Assembly: GCA_964423925.1 (NCBI GenBank)
Contig: CAYRGQ010000015.1
Span: 1-64,000 of the forward strand
Source of the DNA: CAYRGQ01 sp964423925
GTDB lineage: Bacteria > Bacteroidota > Bacteroidia > Sphingobacteriales > Sphingobacteriaceae
Reading direction: 5' to 3'
DNA: 64,000 nt
The notes beneath the pieces are model-generated. The model searched no databases and was not told where the DNA came from. It worked only from the letters and a program-made list of their open reading frames with translations. Positions 1 to 9,136 of this stretch are shown piece after piece. Each line of letters begins with the position of its first letter. Position 1 is the first letter of the stretch. The translations under genes were made by a program, and so were the position numbers.

Positions 1-117
1 GAGCTTCGCGGACTAGGATTAGATATCACATTAGATTATATAAGCACAAGGGTGGCGTGGCACGAGCCGTTTCGAGCTCCTGCCGCTTCTTCCGACAAGC
101 GCTTTAACTTGCAATAA
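1..117 (+). CDS. rpoB: RNA polymerase beta subunit, C-terminal tail (partial)
   Basis: Frame 1 is open from the first base to a TAA at 115-117 and begins ELRGLGLDITLD, the usual extreme C-terminus of Bacteroidota RpoB. The reading frame then runs on for 26 further residues (starting YISTRV, ending RFNLQ) where I would expect a stop. The stop lies 2 bp before the rpoC start, so the two genes are almost fused and certainly co-transcribed. The beta subunit carries much of the polymerase active centre. Identity rests on the short conserved tail and on rpoC immediately downstream. The extra tail is odd and is discussed as a finding. Confidence 0.85.
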   Translation, partial: ELRGLGLDITLDYISTRVAWHEPFRAPAASSDKRFNLQ

Positions 118-119
118 GT

Positions 120-3100
120 ATGTCTTACAAGAGAGATAACAAAATCAAAAGTAATTTTACGTCCATCACCATCAGCTTGGCGTCTCCCGAAACGATTTTG
201 GAACGGTCAAGCGGTGAGGTTGTAAAACCTGAGACGATCAACTACCGTACCTACAAGCCGGAGCGTGATGGCTTGTTCTGCGAACGCATCTTCGGTCCCG
301 TCAAGGACTATGAGTGCCATTGCGGCAAGTACAAGCGCATTCGCTACAAAGGAATTGTATGCGACCGTTGCGGGGTAGAAGTAACTGAAAAGAAAGTGCG
401 CCGCGAGCGCATGGGTCACATCAGCCTTGTTGTGCCGGTAGCCCACATTTGGTACTTCCGTTCCTTGCCGAACAAAATTGGTTACTTGCTAGGCTTGCCT
501 ACCAAGCGACTGGACATGATTATATACTACGAACGCTATGTAGTTATACAACCAGGCGTTAAGGAGGAGGATGGTGTTCAATACATGGACTTCCTGACTG
601 AGGAAGAATACCTAGATATCCTGGATACCCTTCCTAAGGAAAACCAATTCCTTGACGACAACGACCCGCAGAAGTTCATCGCTAAAATGGGGGCTGAGGC
701 ACTCGAAGAGCTCCTGAAGCGTTTGGATTTGGACCAATTGTCGTACGACTTGCGCCACCAAGCAGCCAACGAAACTTCGCAGCAACGCAAGAACGAAGCA
801 CTCAAGCGTTTGCAGGTTGTCGAAGCGTTCCGGGGTTCTCGCGATCGCATTGAAAACCGTCCGGAGTGGATGATTGTCAAGATCGTTCCAATCATTCCGC
901 CCGAGCTGCGTCCGTTGGTTCCGTTGGAAGGTGGCCGTTTTGCCACGTCTGACCTCAACGACCTGTATCGTCGAGTAATCATCCGTAACAACCGTTTGAA
1001 GCGCCTGATGGAAATTAAGGCGCCCGAGGTGATTTTGCGTAATGAGAAAAGGATGCTGCAGGAAGCAGTAGACTCGCTGTTCGATAACTCGCGGAAAGTC
1101 AATGCCGTGAAGACGGAAGGCAACCGTGCGCTTAAGTCACTTTCCGACATCCTCAAAGGTAAGCAAGGGCGGTTCCGTCAAAACCTCTTGGGTAAGCGGG
1201 TCGACTATTCCGCACGTTCGGTCATCGTCGTAGGACCTAGCTTGAAACTGCACGAGTGCGGTTTGCCTAAAGACATGGCGGCCGAGCTCTATAAGCCGTT
1301 TATCATTCGCAAGATGATTGAGCGGGGTATCGTTAAGACCGTTAAATCCGCGAAGAAAATCGTCGACCGCAAAGATCCGGTCGTATGGGATATATTGGAA
1401 AACGTACTGAAAGGTCATCCGGTACTCCTTAACCGTGCGCCTACACTGCACCGTTTGGGTATCCAAGCTTTCCAGCCTACGCTGGTAGAAGGTAAGGCCA
1501 TCCAGTTGCACCCGTTGGTGTGTACAGCGTTCAACGCCGACTTTGACGGTGACCAGATGGCTGTGCATTTGCCCTTGGGCAATGCGGCAATTCTGGAAGC
1601 CCAAATCTTGATGTTGGCATCCCATAACATCCTCAACCCTGCAAACGGAACGCCTATTACCGTTCCTTCGCAAGACATGGTGTTGGGACTGTACTACATG
1701 ACTAAAGGCCGACGCACGGACGATACACGCGTGATGAAAGGCCAAGACATGGTGTTCTATTCGGCTGAGGAAGTCATCATCGGCTACAACGAGCGCCGGT
1801 TGGACCTTCACGCTTTTATCAAAGTCCGCACACGCGTCCGTACCAAAACCGGGGAGTTTGAAGACCAGATCATCGATACTACCGTGGGGCGTGTCTTGTT
1901 CAACCAAGTCGTACCCGAGGAGCTGGGCTTCATCAATGAGCTGTTGACCAAGAAATCCTTGCGCGATATCATCGGCGAAGTGGTGAAGATAACCGGTATG
2001 GCGCGCGCGGCGCAGTTCCTCGACGATATTAAGGACCTCGGATTCCAAAGCGCGTTTAGCGGCGGGCTTTCGTTTAACCTGCAGGACTTGAATATCCCAG
2101 ATGCAAAAGCTGGATTGATCGAGCAAGCAACGAAGGAAGTGGAAGAGGTGATGGGCAACTATAACATGGGCTTTATCACCAATAACGAGCGCTATAACCA
2201 AATCATTGACATTTGGACTCGTATCAACAACCGCCTCACGGCGAACGTTATGGAAATCCTTTCCTCGGATAACCAAGGCTTCAATCCTGTGTTCATGATG
2301 CTGGATTCAGGCGCGCGGGGATCAAAGGAGCAGATCCGCCAGCTGTGTGGCATGCGGGGACTGATGGCTAAGCCTCAAAAGTCAGGAACGTCGGGCGGCG
2401 AGATTATCGAGAACCCGATTCTCTCTAACTTTAAAGAAGGCCTCTCCGTACTGGAGTACTTTATCTCCACGCACGGTGCACGTAAAGGTTTGGCGGATAC
2501 GGCGTTGAAGACGGCTGACGCTGGATACCTGACCCGTCGTTTGCATGACGTCGCACAAGACATGATCGTCGTTGACGAGGACTGCGGCGGTCTGCGTGGC
2601 GTGTATACAACCGCGTTGAAGGACAACGAAGACGTTATCGAACCACTTTACGACCGTATTTTGGGACGGGTAGCGCTGCACGATGTGTATGACCCCGTAA
2701 CGAACGAGTTACTCGTGGCTGCTAATCAGGACATTGACGAGGAAATCGCACATAAAATCGAGAGCTCTGCAGTAGAAGGATTGGATATTCGCTCGGTATT
2801 GACGTGCGAAAGCAAGCGTGGCGTCTGTGCGCTTTGTTACGGACGCAACTTGGCGACCGGCAAGCGTGTCCAAGCTGGCGAGGCTGTCGGCGTTATTGCA
2901 GCTCAGTCCATCGGAGAGCCTGGTACACAGCTGACGCTTCGGACGTTCCACGTGGGTGGTACCGCGTCGAACATCGCGGCCGAATCGCAGATTGTGGCTA
3001 AGTTTGATGGTATCATCGAATTGGAGAACATCCGTTCGGTAGCTCACGAAGGCGAGGACGGACCAGACCAAGTCGTTCTCGGACGCTCTGGCGAGGTACG

Positions 3101-4400
3101 TATTATCGATCCCGAGTCCAAGAAGGTGGTGATGACCAACAACATCCCTTACGGATCGTTCTTGTACGTTAAGAACGGCGACAATGTGACCCGCGGACAG
3201 CGTATTTGCTCATGGGACCCTTACAACGCCGTGATTATTTCCGAATTCGCTGGCACCATCGAGTTTGAGGCGATTATCGAAGGTGTAACCTATCGTGAGG
3301 AGTCGGACGAACAGACCGGCCACCGCGAAAAGGTTATTATCGATACGCGGGATAAAACCAAGAACCCTGCAATCAAGGTCTTGGATAAGAAAGGCGCGGT
3401 TATCCGTACCTATAACATCCCGGTTGGAGCCCACGTTTCGGTCAACGACAAAGCTACCGTGAAAGAAGGTGTCATCCTGGCTAAGATCCCGCGCTCTACG
3501 GGCAAAACCCGAGACATTACGGGTGGTCTGCCACGGGTGACCGAACTCTTTGAAGCACGGAACCCGTCAAATCCGGCAGTAGTTACAGAAATTGACGGCG
3601 TGGTAACGCTGGGTGGTGTGAAGCGTGGTAACCGCGAGGTGTCCATCGAATCACGCGATGGCCAGATCAAAAAATACTTGGTGCCGTTATCCAAGCATAT
3701 TCTGGTACAGGACAACGACTTCGTCAAGGCGGGCATGCCGCTTTCCGACGGGTCGATTTCGCCCGCGGACATCTTGGCGATCAAAGGCCCCTCGGCGGTA
3801 CAAGAATACCTGGTGAACGGTATCCAAGAGGTTTACCGTCTGCAAGGGGTGAAGATTAACGACAAGCACTTCGAAACCATCGTGCACCAGATGATGCAGA
3901 AGGTCCAGATTGAGGATCCAGGTGATACGCGCTTCTTGGAGAAAGACGCGGTCAACAAATGGGACTTCATGGAAGAGAATGACGAGATCTACGACAAGAA
4001 AGTGGTGGTGGATCCAGGCGACTCAACCGAGCTTAAGGCCGGACAGATCGTTACGCTGCGCAAGCTGCGTGATGAGAACTCTAACCTGAAGCGTCGCGAC
4101 CAGAAGTTGGTTGAGGTGCGGGATGCAATTCCTGCAACGTCAAGTCCAATACTTCAAGGTATTACGCGTGCGTCCTTGGGTACCAAGTCGTTTATCTCAG
4201 CGGCATCCTTCCAGGAGACTACCAAGGTGCTGAACGAGGCAGCCATTGCCGGCAAGCGCGACGACTTGTTGGGCTTGAAAGAAAACGTAATCGTTGGACA
4301 CTTGATTCCGTCAGGTACAGGCTTGCGCAAGTACGAGCGCCTGATCGTCGGCTCCCAAGAGGAATACGATCAACTGATGGCGTCGAAGGAAGAGGATTAA
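120..4400 (+). CDS. rpoC: DNA-directed RNA polymerase subunit beta'
   Basis: Full-length beta' subunit (1426 aa), the catalytic half of the RNA polymerase core. The N-terminal zinc-binding cysteines lie at about residues 66-84 (CHCGK ... CDRC). The absolutely conserved Mg-binding motif NADFDGDQ is at about 472-479. The second cysteine cluster (CESKRGVCALC) starts near 896. Trigger-loop and bridge-helix regions are recognisable around GEPGTQLTLRTFH. Length is normal for Bacteroidota, which lack the large proteobacterial insertion. It starts 2 bp after the rpoB stop without a clear Shine-Dalgarno sequence, as is common in this phylum, and is followed by a strong terminator. Confidence 0.99.
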   Translation: MSYKRDNKIKSNFTSITISLASPETILERSSGEVVKPETINYRTYKPERDGLFCERIFGPVKDYECHCGKYKRIRYKGIVCDRCGVEVTEKKVRRERMGHISLVVPVAHIWYFRSLPNKIGYLLGLPTKRLDMIIYYERYVVIQPGVKEEDGVQYMDFLTEEEYLDILDTLPKENQFLDDNDPQKFIAKMGAEALEELLKRLDLDQLSYDLRHQAANETSQQRKNEALKRLQVVEAFRGSRDRIENRPEWMIVKIVPIIPPELRPLVPLEGGRFATSDLNDLYRRVIIRNNRLKRLMEIKAPEVILRNEKRMLQEAVDSLFDNSRKVNAVKTEGNRALKSLSDILKGKQGRFRQNLLGKRVDYSARSVIVVGPSLKLHECGLPKDMAAELYKPFIIRKMIERGIVKTVKSAKKIVDRKDPVVWDILENVLKGHPVLLNRAPTLHRLGIQAFQPTLVEGKAIQLHPLVCTAFNADFDGDQMAVHLPLGNAAILEAQILMLASHNILNPANGTPITVPSQDMVLGLYYMTKGRRTDDTRVMKGQDMVFYSAEEVIIGYNERRLDLHAFIKVRTRVRTKTGEFEDQIIDTTVGRVLFNQVVPEELGFINELLTKKSLRDIIGEVVKITGMARAAQFLDDIKDLGFQSAFSGGLSFNLQDLNIPDAKAGLIEQATKEVEEVMGNYNMGFITNNERYNQIIDIWTRINNRLTANVMEILSSDNQGFNPVFMMLDSGARGSKEQIRQLCGMRGLMAKPQKSGTSGGEIIENPILSNFKEGLSVLEYFISTHGARKGLADTALKTADAGYLTRRLHDVAQDMIVVDEDCGGLRGVYTTALKDNEDVIEPLYDRILGRVALHDVYDPVTNELLVAANQDIDEEIAHKIESSAVEGLDIRSVLTCESKRGVCALCYGRNLATGKRVQAGEAVGVIAAQSIGEPGTQLTLRTFHVGGTASNIAAESQIVAKFDGIIELENIRSVAHEGEDGPDQVVLGRSGEVRIIDPESKKVVMTNNIPYGSFLYVKNGDNVTRGQRICSWDPYNAVIISEFAGTIEFEAIIEGVTYREESDEQTGHREKVIIDTRDKTKNPAIKVLDKKGAVIRTYNIPVGAHVSVNDKATVKEGVILAKIPRSTGKTRDITGGLPRVTELFEARNPSNPAVVTEIDGVVTLGGVKRGNREVSIESRDGQIKKYLVPLSKHILVQDNDFVKAGMPLSDGSISPADILAIKGPSAVQEYLVNGIQEVYRLQGVKINDKHFETIVHQMMQKVQIEDPGDTRFLEKDAVNKWDFMEENDEIYDKKVVVDPGDSTELKAGQIVTLRKLRDENSNLKRRDQKLVEVRDAIPATSSPILQGITRASLGTKSFISAASFQETTKVLNEAAIAGKRDDLLGLKENVIVGHLIPSGTGLRKYERLIVGSQEEYDQLMASKEED

Positions 4401-4425
4401 TACCTCACCCACGTATAATGTATTT

Positions 4426-4459
4426 AACCTGCCAGCATGTTTTGCTGGCAGGTTTTTTT
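4426..4459 (+). terminator. Rho-independent terminator of rpoBC
   Basis: A perfect 12-bp stem (AACCTGCCAGCA with TGCTGGCAGGTT) closes a 5-base loop and runs into a T tract, 26 bp after the rpoC stop. This also shows that the longer in-frame upstream starts for the next gene are not used. Confidence 0.93.
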
Positions 4460-4525
4460 ATGGGATTGGGGGCCAGCGAAGGCCGCTGTCTCAAAACTCT
4501 TTACCTGCGTTTCGACTCGAACCCG

Positions 4526-4533
4526 TATCTTTG
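4526..4533 (+). promoter_or_regulatory. Bacteroidota -7 promoter box (radical SAM gene)
   Basis: TATCTTTG matches the Bacteroidota -7 consensus TAnnTTTG exactly. It lies 8 bp upstream of the ATG at 4542, so the 5' leader is very short or absent. A weak -33 candidate TTTA lies at 4500-4503. Confidence 0.6.
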
Positions 4534-4541
4534 CGGAGATT

Positions 4542-5519
4542 ATGACAATGCAACTCGAGAACGAACGGCCCACCTACCAACGATACGGAAACTACCTGCG
4601 GGAGAAGTACGGCGGCAAGCGCGTATTCAAGGTAATCGTCGATGGACACTTTACCTGCCCCAATCGGGATGGGAGTAAGGGATACGGTGGATGCACCTAC
4701 TGCAACGTCGATTCATTTACGCCCGATTCGGCTCGCAAACTGCCTACGATCGAAGAACAGGTAGAGGAGGGGATTCGTCGCGCCGTGAATGGTTATGGCG
4801 CTGAACGATTTATCATCTATTTCCAACCCAATACAAACACGTATGCTCCCGCACATTACCTCAAGGCGCTTTATGACGAAGCGCTTGCTGCGGCCGAACG
4901 TATCGTACCCGGCCAAGTCGTCGGGCTATCGGTGGGCACGCGTCCGGATTGTATCGATTTTGAGAAAGTGGCGTTGTTGGAGAGCTATACGGCTCGCTAC
5001 GATGTGGATTTGGAGATGGGCATGGAGTCAATCTACAACGACACCCTTAATCGGATAAACCGTGGTTGTTCGCACGAGGAATTGGAAGCGGCCTTATCAC
5101 TGATGAGCGACAGTCCTGTGGATGTATGTGTCCATACGATCTTCGGCTTCCCTTGGGAGTCACGAGCGATGATGCTGCGCTATGCCGATGAAGTGAATCG
5201 TTTCCCGCAGATAAAATTCATTAAGCTGCACCACCTCCATATCGTCGAAGGATCGATTATGGGCGTCCACTACAAGCGCGAGCCTTTCGAGCTATTCACC
5301 TTGGAGAGCTATACCGATTTCCTGTGCGACTTTATTCCGTTACTGCGCCCCGATATTGTCGTCCAACGCCTATTCGGGTTAGCTGATTTGGAATTGCTAA
5401 TAGCACCCCGTTGGGGCAAGGGCAAATCTGCGGTGCAGACTTATATCGATAAAGAACTCGAACGTCGCCATATCGTGCAGGGCAGCGCGTACGCCACTGC
5501 GGTGTCAAGCGCCGGTTAA
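4542..5519 (+). CDS. Radical SAM protein, YhcC/TIGR01212 family
   Basis: Predicted radical SAM enzyme of 325 aa. The family signature CPNRDG...GGCTYC gives cysteines at about 39, 51 and 54 (C-x11-C-x2-C), the atypical [4Fe-4S] cluster spacing of the YhcC/TIGR01212 group. The conserved QPNTNTYAP stretch follows. The start at 4542 is chosen because a longer in-frame start lies inside the rpoC terminator and upstream of the promoter box. The substrate of this family is not established; a role in tRNA or other RNA modification has been suggested. It is a monocistronic unit downstream of rpoBC and convergent with the next gene. Confidence 0.9.
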   Translation: MTMQLENERPTYQRYGNYLREKYGGKRVFKVIVDGHFTCPNRDGSKGYGGCTYCNVDSFTPDSARKLPTIEEQVEEGIRRAVNGYGAERFIIYFQPNTNTYAPAHYLKALYDEALAAAERIVPGQVVGLSVGTRPDCIDFEKVALLESYTARYDVDLEMGMESIYNDTLNRINRGCSHEELEAALSLMSDSPVDVCVHTIFGFPWESRAMMLRYADEVNRFPQIKFIKLHHLHIVEGSIMGVHYKREPFELFTLESYTDFLCDFIPLLRPDIVVQRLFGLADLELLIAPRWGKGKSAVQTYIDKELERRHIVQGSAYATAVSSAG

Positions 5520-5560
5520 CCGCCATGGGTTTCCCCGGGCCGGGGTTTCCCTCCAGTCCT

Positions 5561-6031
5561 TTATTTTTCTAAGATGCTTTTAAGATCGGCGGGGGAGTAT
5601 TCGACCGACTTCAACGTTTTGCGGTCTACCGTGCGATACACCAGATACAATCCGTCTTGCTCCTCATAGAAGCAAGGTGTATTGCGCTCCTCCGAATAGA
5701 ATTTGACGGTAGCTTCGGCCTCTTCTACGGTTTTGCAGGCCTTGCTCATATTGGAGCGTTGAACCTCATCAAATAAGGTTGCGAATTTTTCGGCGAGCCC
5801 AAACTCGAGCACGGCACCGGATAGTACATATTGGATATCACACAAGGCATCTGCTACCTCTACCAAGTCTTTGGCAGCAATGGCCTCCTCCAGTTCCTTC
5901 AATTCCTCCGCAATGAGCGATACACGCAGCTTGCAACGTTGCTCATCGGGAATTGTGGGCGTAAGCAATATCGGGTGTTTGAATGTCTTGTGGAATTCTG
6001 CTACAGAGGTAAGCGATTTAGGATCTGTCAT
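5561..6031 (-). CDS. MazG-like nucleotide pyrophosphohydrolase
   Basis: A 156-aa all-alpha NTP pyrophosphohydrolase of the MazG/phosphoribosyl-ATP pyrophosphatase superfamily (PF01503-like). The metal-binding helices are visible: EELKELEEA near residues 42-50 and EVADALCDIQY near 58-68, providing the ExxE and ExxD acidic residues that coordinate Mg2+. Enzymes of this fold hydrolyse nucleoside triphosphates to monophosphates and pyrophosphate, often to clean the nucleotide pool. It is not a HisE/HisI fusion and no his genes are nearby, so house-cleaning is more likely than histidine synthesis. The exact substrate cannot be told from sequence. Confidence 0.8.
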   Translation of the reverse strand: MTDPKSLTSVAEFHKTFKHPILLTPTIPDEQRCKLRVSLIAEELKELEEAIAAKDLVEVADALCDIQYVLSGAVLEFGLAEKFATLFDEVQRSNMSKACKTVEEAEATVKFYSEERNTPCFYEEQDGLYLVYRTVDRKTLKSVEYSPADLKSILEK

Positions 6032-6073
6032 GATGCTAAAATAAGATTTTTACGGCTAATACGCGTTTATCCA

Positions 6074-7282
6074 TCACTTCGTGAAGTGTTTCAATTGGAT
6101 GATTTCTTTGTCCGTCAGATACCGCCAGCGACCGCGGGGCAAGTCCTTTTTGGTCAGGTGGGCGTAGACTACACGGTCTAGCTTGATCACCTCGTAACCC
6201 AGATGTTCAAAGATACGTCGTACGATGCGGTTCTTTCCACTGTGGATTTGGATACCGATTTCGCGCTTGCTGCCACCAGCCACATAGCTGATGTCATCGG
6301 GTTTAATGACGCCGTCCTCCAGTTCCAGACCGAAAGCGATTTTATTCAAATCTCCCTGGCTCAGGTTCCTGCTCAACTCTACGTGGTATATTTTACTAAT
6401 ATTGTTGCGGGGATGCGCCAATTTCTCGGCCAGGTTTCCATCATTCGTCATCAAGAGCAGTCCCATCGTATTTCGGTCTAGGCGGCCTACAGGGTAGATA
6501 CGCTCTTGTGAGGCTTTAGCAACCAAATGCATGACCGTACGCCGCTCCTGCGGGTCGTCCATGGTTGTGATATAATCTTTTGGCTTATTCAGCAGTACAT
6601 ACACGAGCTTTTCTCGACGAAGGCGTTCCCCGTTATAGCGTACGTCGTCCTTCGCAGGATCCACTTTAGTTCCGAGTTCGGTGACAACCGAACCATTGAC
6701 CGTTATTACTCCCGCTTCGATGAGCTCGTCGGCTTTGCGACGTGAGCATATCCCTGCATTCGCGATATACCGGTTCAGCCGGATGAGTCCTTGGTCTTCC
6801 GCGGTACCCGACTTGGGGTTGTCGGTATTGGCGCTGCGTTTGCGGAACGAAGCCTTTCGGCGATCGTCACCTTCAAACCGGTTACGGCTGTCTTTATTAA
6901 ACGGCCTGTCTCCCGTAGTAGTGGGCCTGCCTGACGAGAACTTGGGGCGATCGGCTCCAAAAGGCCGTCCTTTACTTTTATCGCGCTGTTCTGAACCGAA
7001 TCTCGGACGGTCATCGCCTCGCTGGCGGTCGTCCGGAAATTGGCCGCGGCCGTGTTCAACAAAACGATTATTGCCCGTACCCTCTTCGCGCCATTTGGGC
7101 GACCCCCGGAAAGGCTTGTCGGAGTTGGGTGAGAAAGATGGTTTACCGCTGGATGAGCGCCGGTTTGACCGAGAATTGTTGTCGTCCCGATAGCTGTTGC
7201 GGCTAGCGAAGGATGGAGGCGTCGAGCGCCTGGGGTTGCCGGATTTGTCGTCGCGACTATTCCTTTTATCGTTGAATGGCAT
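6074..7282 (-). CDS. Pseudouridine synthase, RsuA/RluB family, with long disordered N-terminus
   Basis: About 402 aa. The C-terminal two thirds are an RsuA/RluB-type rRNA pseudouridine synthase: an S4 RNA-binding domain (IRLNRYIANAG ... ADELIEAG) followed by the catalytic domain with GRLDRNTMG, whose Asp attacks uridine C1'. The first ~160 residues are low-complexity and rich in Arg, Asp, Ser, Gly and Pro, probably a flexible RNA-binding arm. I chose the start at 7282 because the longer alternative (7315) lies inside the -7 box at 7313-7320. The target is probably 23S or 16S rRNA; which uridine cannot be deduced. Confidence 0.9.
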   Translation of the reverse strand: MPFNDKRNSRDDKSGNPRRSTPPSFASRNSYRDDNNSRSNRRSSSGKPSFSPNSDKPFRGSPKWREEGTGNNRFVEHGRGQFPDDRQRGDDRPRFGSEQRDKSKGRPFGADRPKFSSGRPTTTGDRPFNKDSRNRFEGDDRRKASFRKRSANTDNPKSGTAEDQGLIRLNRYIANAGICSRRKADELIEAGVITVNGSVVTELGTKVDPAKDDVRYNGERLRREKLVYVLLNKPKDYITTMDDPQERRTVMHLVAKASQERIYPVGRLDRNTMGLLLMTNDGNLAEKLAHPRNNISKIYHVELSRNLSQGDLNKIAFGLELEDGVIKPDDISYVAGGSKREIGIQIHSGKNRIVRRIFEHLGYEVIKLDRVVYAHLTKKDLPRGRWRYLTDKEIIQLKHFTK

Positions 7283-7312
7283 GATCGTTGTTAACTTAAG
7301 CAAGACAAGCTG

Positions 7313-7320
7313 CAAAGGTA
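7313..7320 (-). promoter_or_regulatory. Bacteroidota -7 promoter box (pseudouridine synthase)
   Basis: Reads TACCTTTG on the minus strand, an exact TAnnTTTG match. It lies about 30 bp upstream of the chosen start at 7282 and argues against initiation at 7315. Confidence 0.6.
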
Positions 7321-7373
7321 GGCAAAAAATGCCGTCAAATTATTTTTAAGCCTGATTTTATATTCGAAAACAA

Positions 7374-7409
7374 CCTGTTAAGATATGTTAAAAAATTGAA
7401 TTTAACAAC
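7374..7409 (+). promoter_or_regulatory. GTTAA-box operator candidate upstream of lytic transglycosylase
   Basis: Two direct GTTAA boxes (7377-7381 and 7387-7391) with a 10-bp period are followed by the inverted TTAAC (7402-7406), giving GTTAAA...TTTAAC dyad symmetry. The same arrangement recurs at 14913-14952 upstream of a different gene, also ahead of a consensus promoter, which suggests a shared DNA-binding protein. Confidence 0.45.
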
Positions 7410-7425
7410 TGGGTTTTTGTAACTG

Positions 7426-7457
7426 TTTGGAAGTTAGGCTGATGTTTTTTACCTTTG
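7426..7457 (+). promoter_or_regulatory. Bacteroidota promoter (-33 TTTG, -7 TACCTTTG)
   Basis: TTTG at 7426-7429 and TACCTTTG at 7450-7457 are separated by 20 bp, the textbook Bacteroidota primary-sigma spacing. Transcription would start near 7464 and give a ~65-nt leader for the lytic transglycosylase. Confidence 0.75.
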
Positions 7458-7528
7458 CCTCCGTCTTTCTAATCAAGGTAGGTTGCGCCGCTTTTTTTTA
7501 TGGCCCAATTTACCAGAAGAGGAACTGA

Positions 7529-8362
7529 ATGATAAAAAAACAATTACTGTGTAGCAGTGTTGTTCTCATGCTGGTGGCTGCGGCCAAATTGTACTCGTAC
7601 AACACGGCATCGAACGATCTACACATCGTAACGGAAGCGCGCAAAGCCGAGCGGATAGTGAGTGAGATGAAGGGCTCTGCGGCCGAGATAGAAGAGGAAA
7701 ATGCCTGGTCTTCCTATTTCGCTTCGCTGAGTTTTGTGAACAAGACGTTGCCGGTAGACAACGAGCGTGTTGAGAACGCCCTGCGTCGCCACCTGCGAAC
7801 GTTATCCTACAACAACACGGGCACTTATCGACTGCACCGACTGGCAGCGAGCTCACTTCCCAAAATAGCCTCCATCCTTAAAGCGCACGGCATTCCTGAA
7901 GACTTTAAATACATCCCGTTGGTGGAGAGTGGCCTCGAGCAGGGTACATCATCCCATAAGGGCGCATCGGGCTATTGGCAGTTTATGCCTGCCACGGCGC
8001 GGTCTTTCGGCTTACGGGTCGACGAGGTGGTAGACGAACGCCAAGATCTGGAGAAATCTACCCAGGCTGCCGCCAAATACCTGAAAGCGCTCTATCGCGA
8101 GTTTGGTGACTGGACCCTGGTCGCCGCGGCGTATAACGTCGGTGAGGGACGCTTGGCTAAGACGATAAAGGCCCAAGGAAAGGAGGACTATTTCAATCTG
8201 CATATCAATAAAGAGACTGACGCTTACGTATACAAGCTGATATCGATGAAGGCAATTATTGAAAACCCCGAACAACACGGTTACAATCGCGGACGTACCA
8301 TTATGGCCCAAGCCCTACAGGGTAGCGAAACGGGTAACGAAACTGTACCGAACCGGTTATAG
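7529..8362 (+). CDS. Lytic transglycosylase, SLT/MltD-like (GH23)
   Basis: A 277-aa murein lytic transglycosylase that cleaves the MurNAc-GlcNAc bond to form 1,6-anhydro ends. The N-terminus has a hydrophobic export segment (about residues 6-20). The SLT domain shows the catalytic Glu in PLVESGLEQG (E133), then GYWQFMPATAR and AAYNVGEGRL, the conserved motifs of GH23 family 1. There are no LysM repeats, so it is shorter than classical MltD and probably relies on other means of wall binding. It is a single-gene unit with its own strong promoter and a bidirectional terminator. Confidence 0.92.
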   Translation: MIKKQLLCSSVVLMLVAAAKLYSYNTASNDLHIVTEARKAERIVSEMKGSAAEIEEENAWSSYFASLSFVNKTLPVDNERVENALRRHLRTLSYNNTGTYRLHRLAASSLPKIASILKAHGIPEDFKYIPLVESGLEQGTSSHKGASGYWQFMPATARSFGLRVDEVVDERQDLEKSTQAAAKYLKALYREFGDWTLVAAAYNVGEGRLAKTIKAQGKEDYFNLHINKETDAYVYKLISMKAIIENPEQHGYNRGRTIMAQALQGSETGNETVPNRL

Positions 8363-8392
8363 CTGTGGGGCATAGTGACAAGAAATTCAACT

Positions 8393-8427
8393 AAAAAGGC
8401 TTTGGAAAAATACCAAAGCCTTTTTTT
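8393..8427. terminator. Bidirectional terminator
   Basis: AAAAAGGCTTTGG pairs with CCAAAGCCTTTTT around a 7-base loop, with A and T tracts on both sides. It separates the convergent lytic transglycosylase and lolA-like genes and can serve both. Confidence 0.9.
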
Positions 8428-8447
8428 ATGCGCTGAATCGGTTCGCC

Positions 8448-9125
8448 TTAGCGTAAGTCGATTACCTCCATCCCCGGATATAGCTGGGGATTAAATGCGA
8501 ACTTACCGGATGAAATAGTGGGATTGGCCTTGAAATTCTTGATTTCATAGGTGTACCGCGTACCGTTCTTGTCATACACCGTGACGTCCCTGATGAGGTT
8601 ATCCCCCTGGTTGATACGCAACTTGATTTTGAAGTATTGCGACTTGCGGGGATCCTCGGGCGAAAGTTCGACGACATGCAGGGCGGTGTTGCCCTCGCGT
8701 TCGTCAGCCCCGGACACGTACTTGTATCCCGAATCGAAAAAAGAGAATATGTTGGTTGGGGAGATAGCCTGGCTGGCGTGATCCACCTCGGATACATGCA
8801 CTTCCTTCACATCCTTTAAGACTGTCCACTGCGATTTGCCATCGCTGATGAGGTCTTGTTCCGCCATGCTGATGTGGTATTTATTGGCGGCAGCCTGCAT
8901 CAGCAACGTCCCTTGGTCCGAAAACGCCTCTGCGGTCTGGTTGCCTCGGGAAGCCACGATCGTGAAATCAGCCTGGACCGTCTGGTAGCTTGCGTATGTT
9001 TTTGAAACTCTATCGAGTAGCGTTTTGGCAGCCCCATCGTTTTGGGCCATCGTCACCTGGTGGGAAATGCTAACGAGAAGCACGAACAACAGGATGCGCG
9101 GTATCGTTTTCCATTGAATATTCAT
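8448..9125 (-). CDS. lolA: Outer-membrane lipoprotein carrier LolA-like protein
   Basis: A 225-aa periplasmic protein with a clear signal peptide (residues ~8-27, ending QVTMAQ) and a LolA/LolB-type fold pattern (LDRVSKTYASYQTVQADFTI, later SDGKSQWTVLKDVKEV and YTYEIKNFKANP). LolA proteins ferry lipoproteins from the inner to the outer membrane. It begins 11 bp after the ftsK stop, so it is translated from an ftsK-lolA transcript. No internal promoter is seen. Some family members in this phylum act on other lipids, so the exact cargo is inferred. Confidence 0.85.
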   Translation of the reverse strand: MNIQWKTIPRILLFVLLVSISHQVTMAQNDGAAKTLLDRVSKTYASYQTVQADFTIVASRGNQTAEAFSDQGTLLMQAAANKYHISMAEQDLISDGKSQWTVLKDVKEVHVSEVDHASQAISPTNIFSFFDSGYKYVSGADEREGNTALHVVELSPEDPRKSQYFKIKLRINQGDNLIRDVTVYDKNGTRYTYEIKNFKANPTISSGKFAFNPQLYPGMEVIDLR

Positions 9126-9136
9126 CGTGTTAATGT

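Noticed and set aside
1137..2276. 379-codon open frame on the minus strand inside rpoC
   Set aside because: Complete antisense overlap with the highly conserved rpoC; composition is a shadow of rpoC codon usage and no domain is recognisable.
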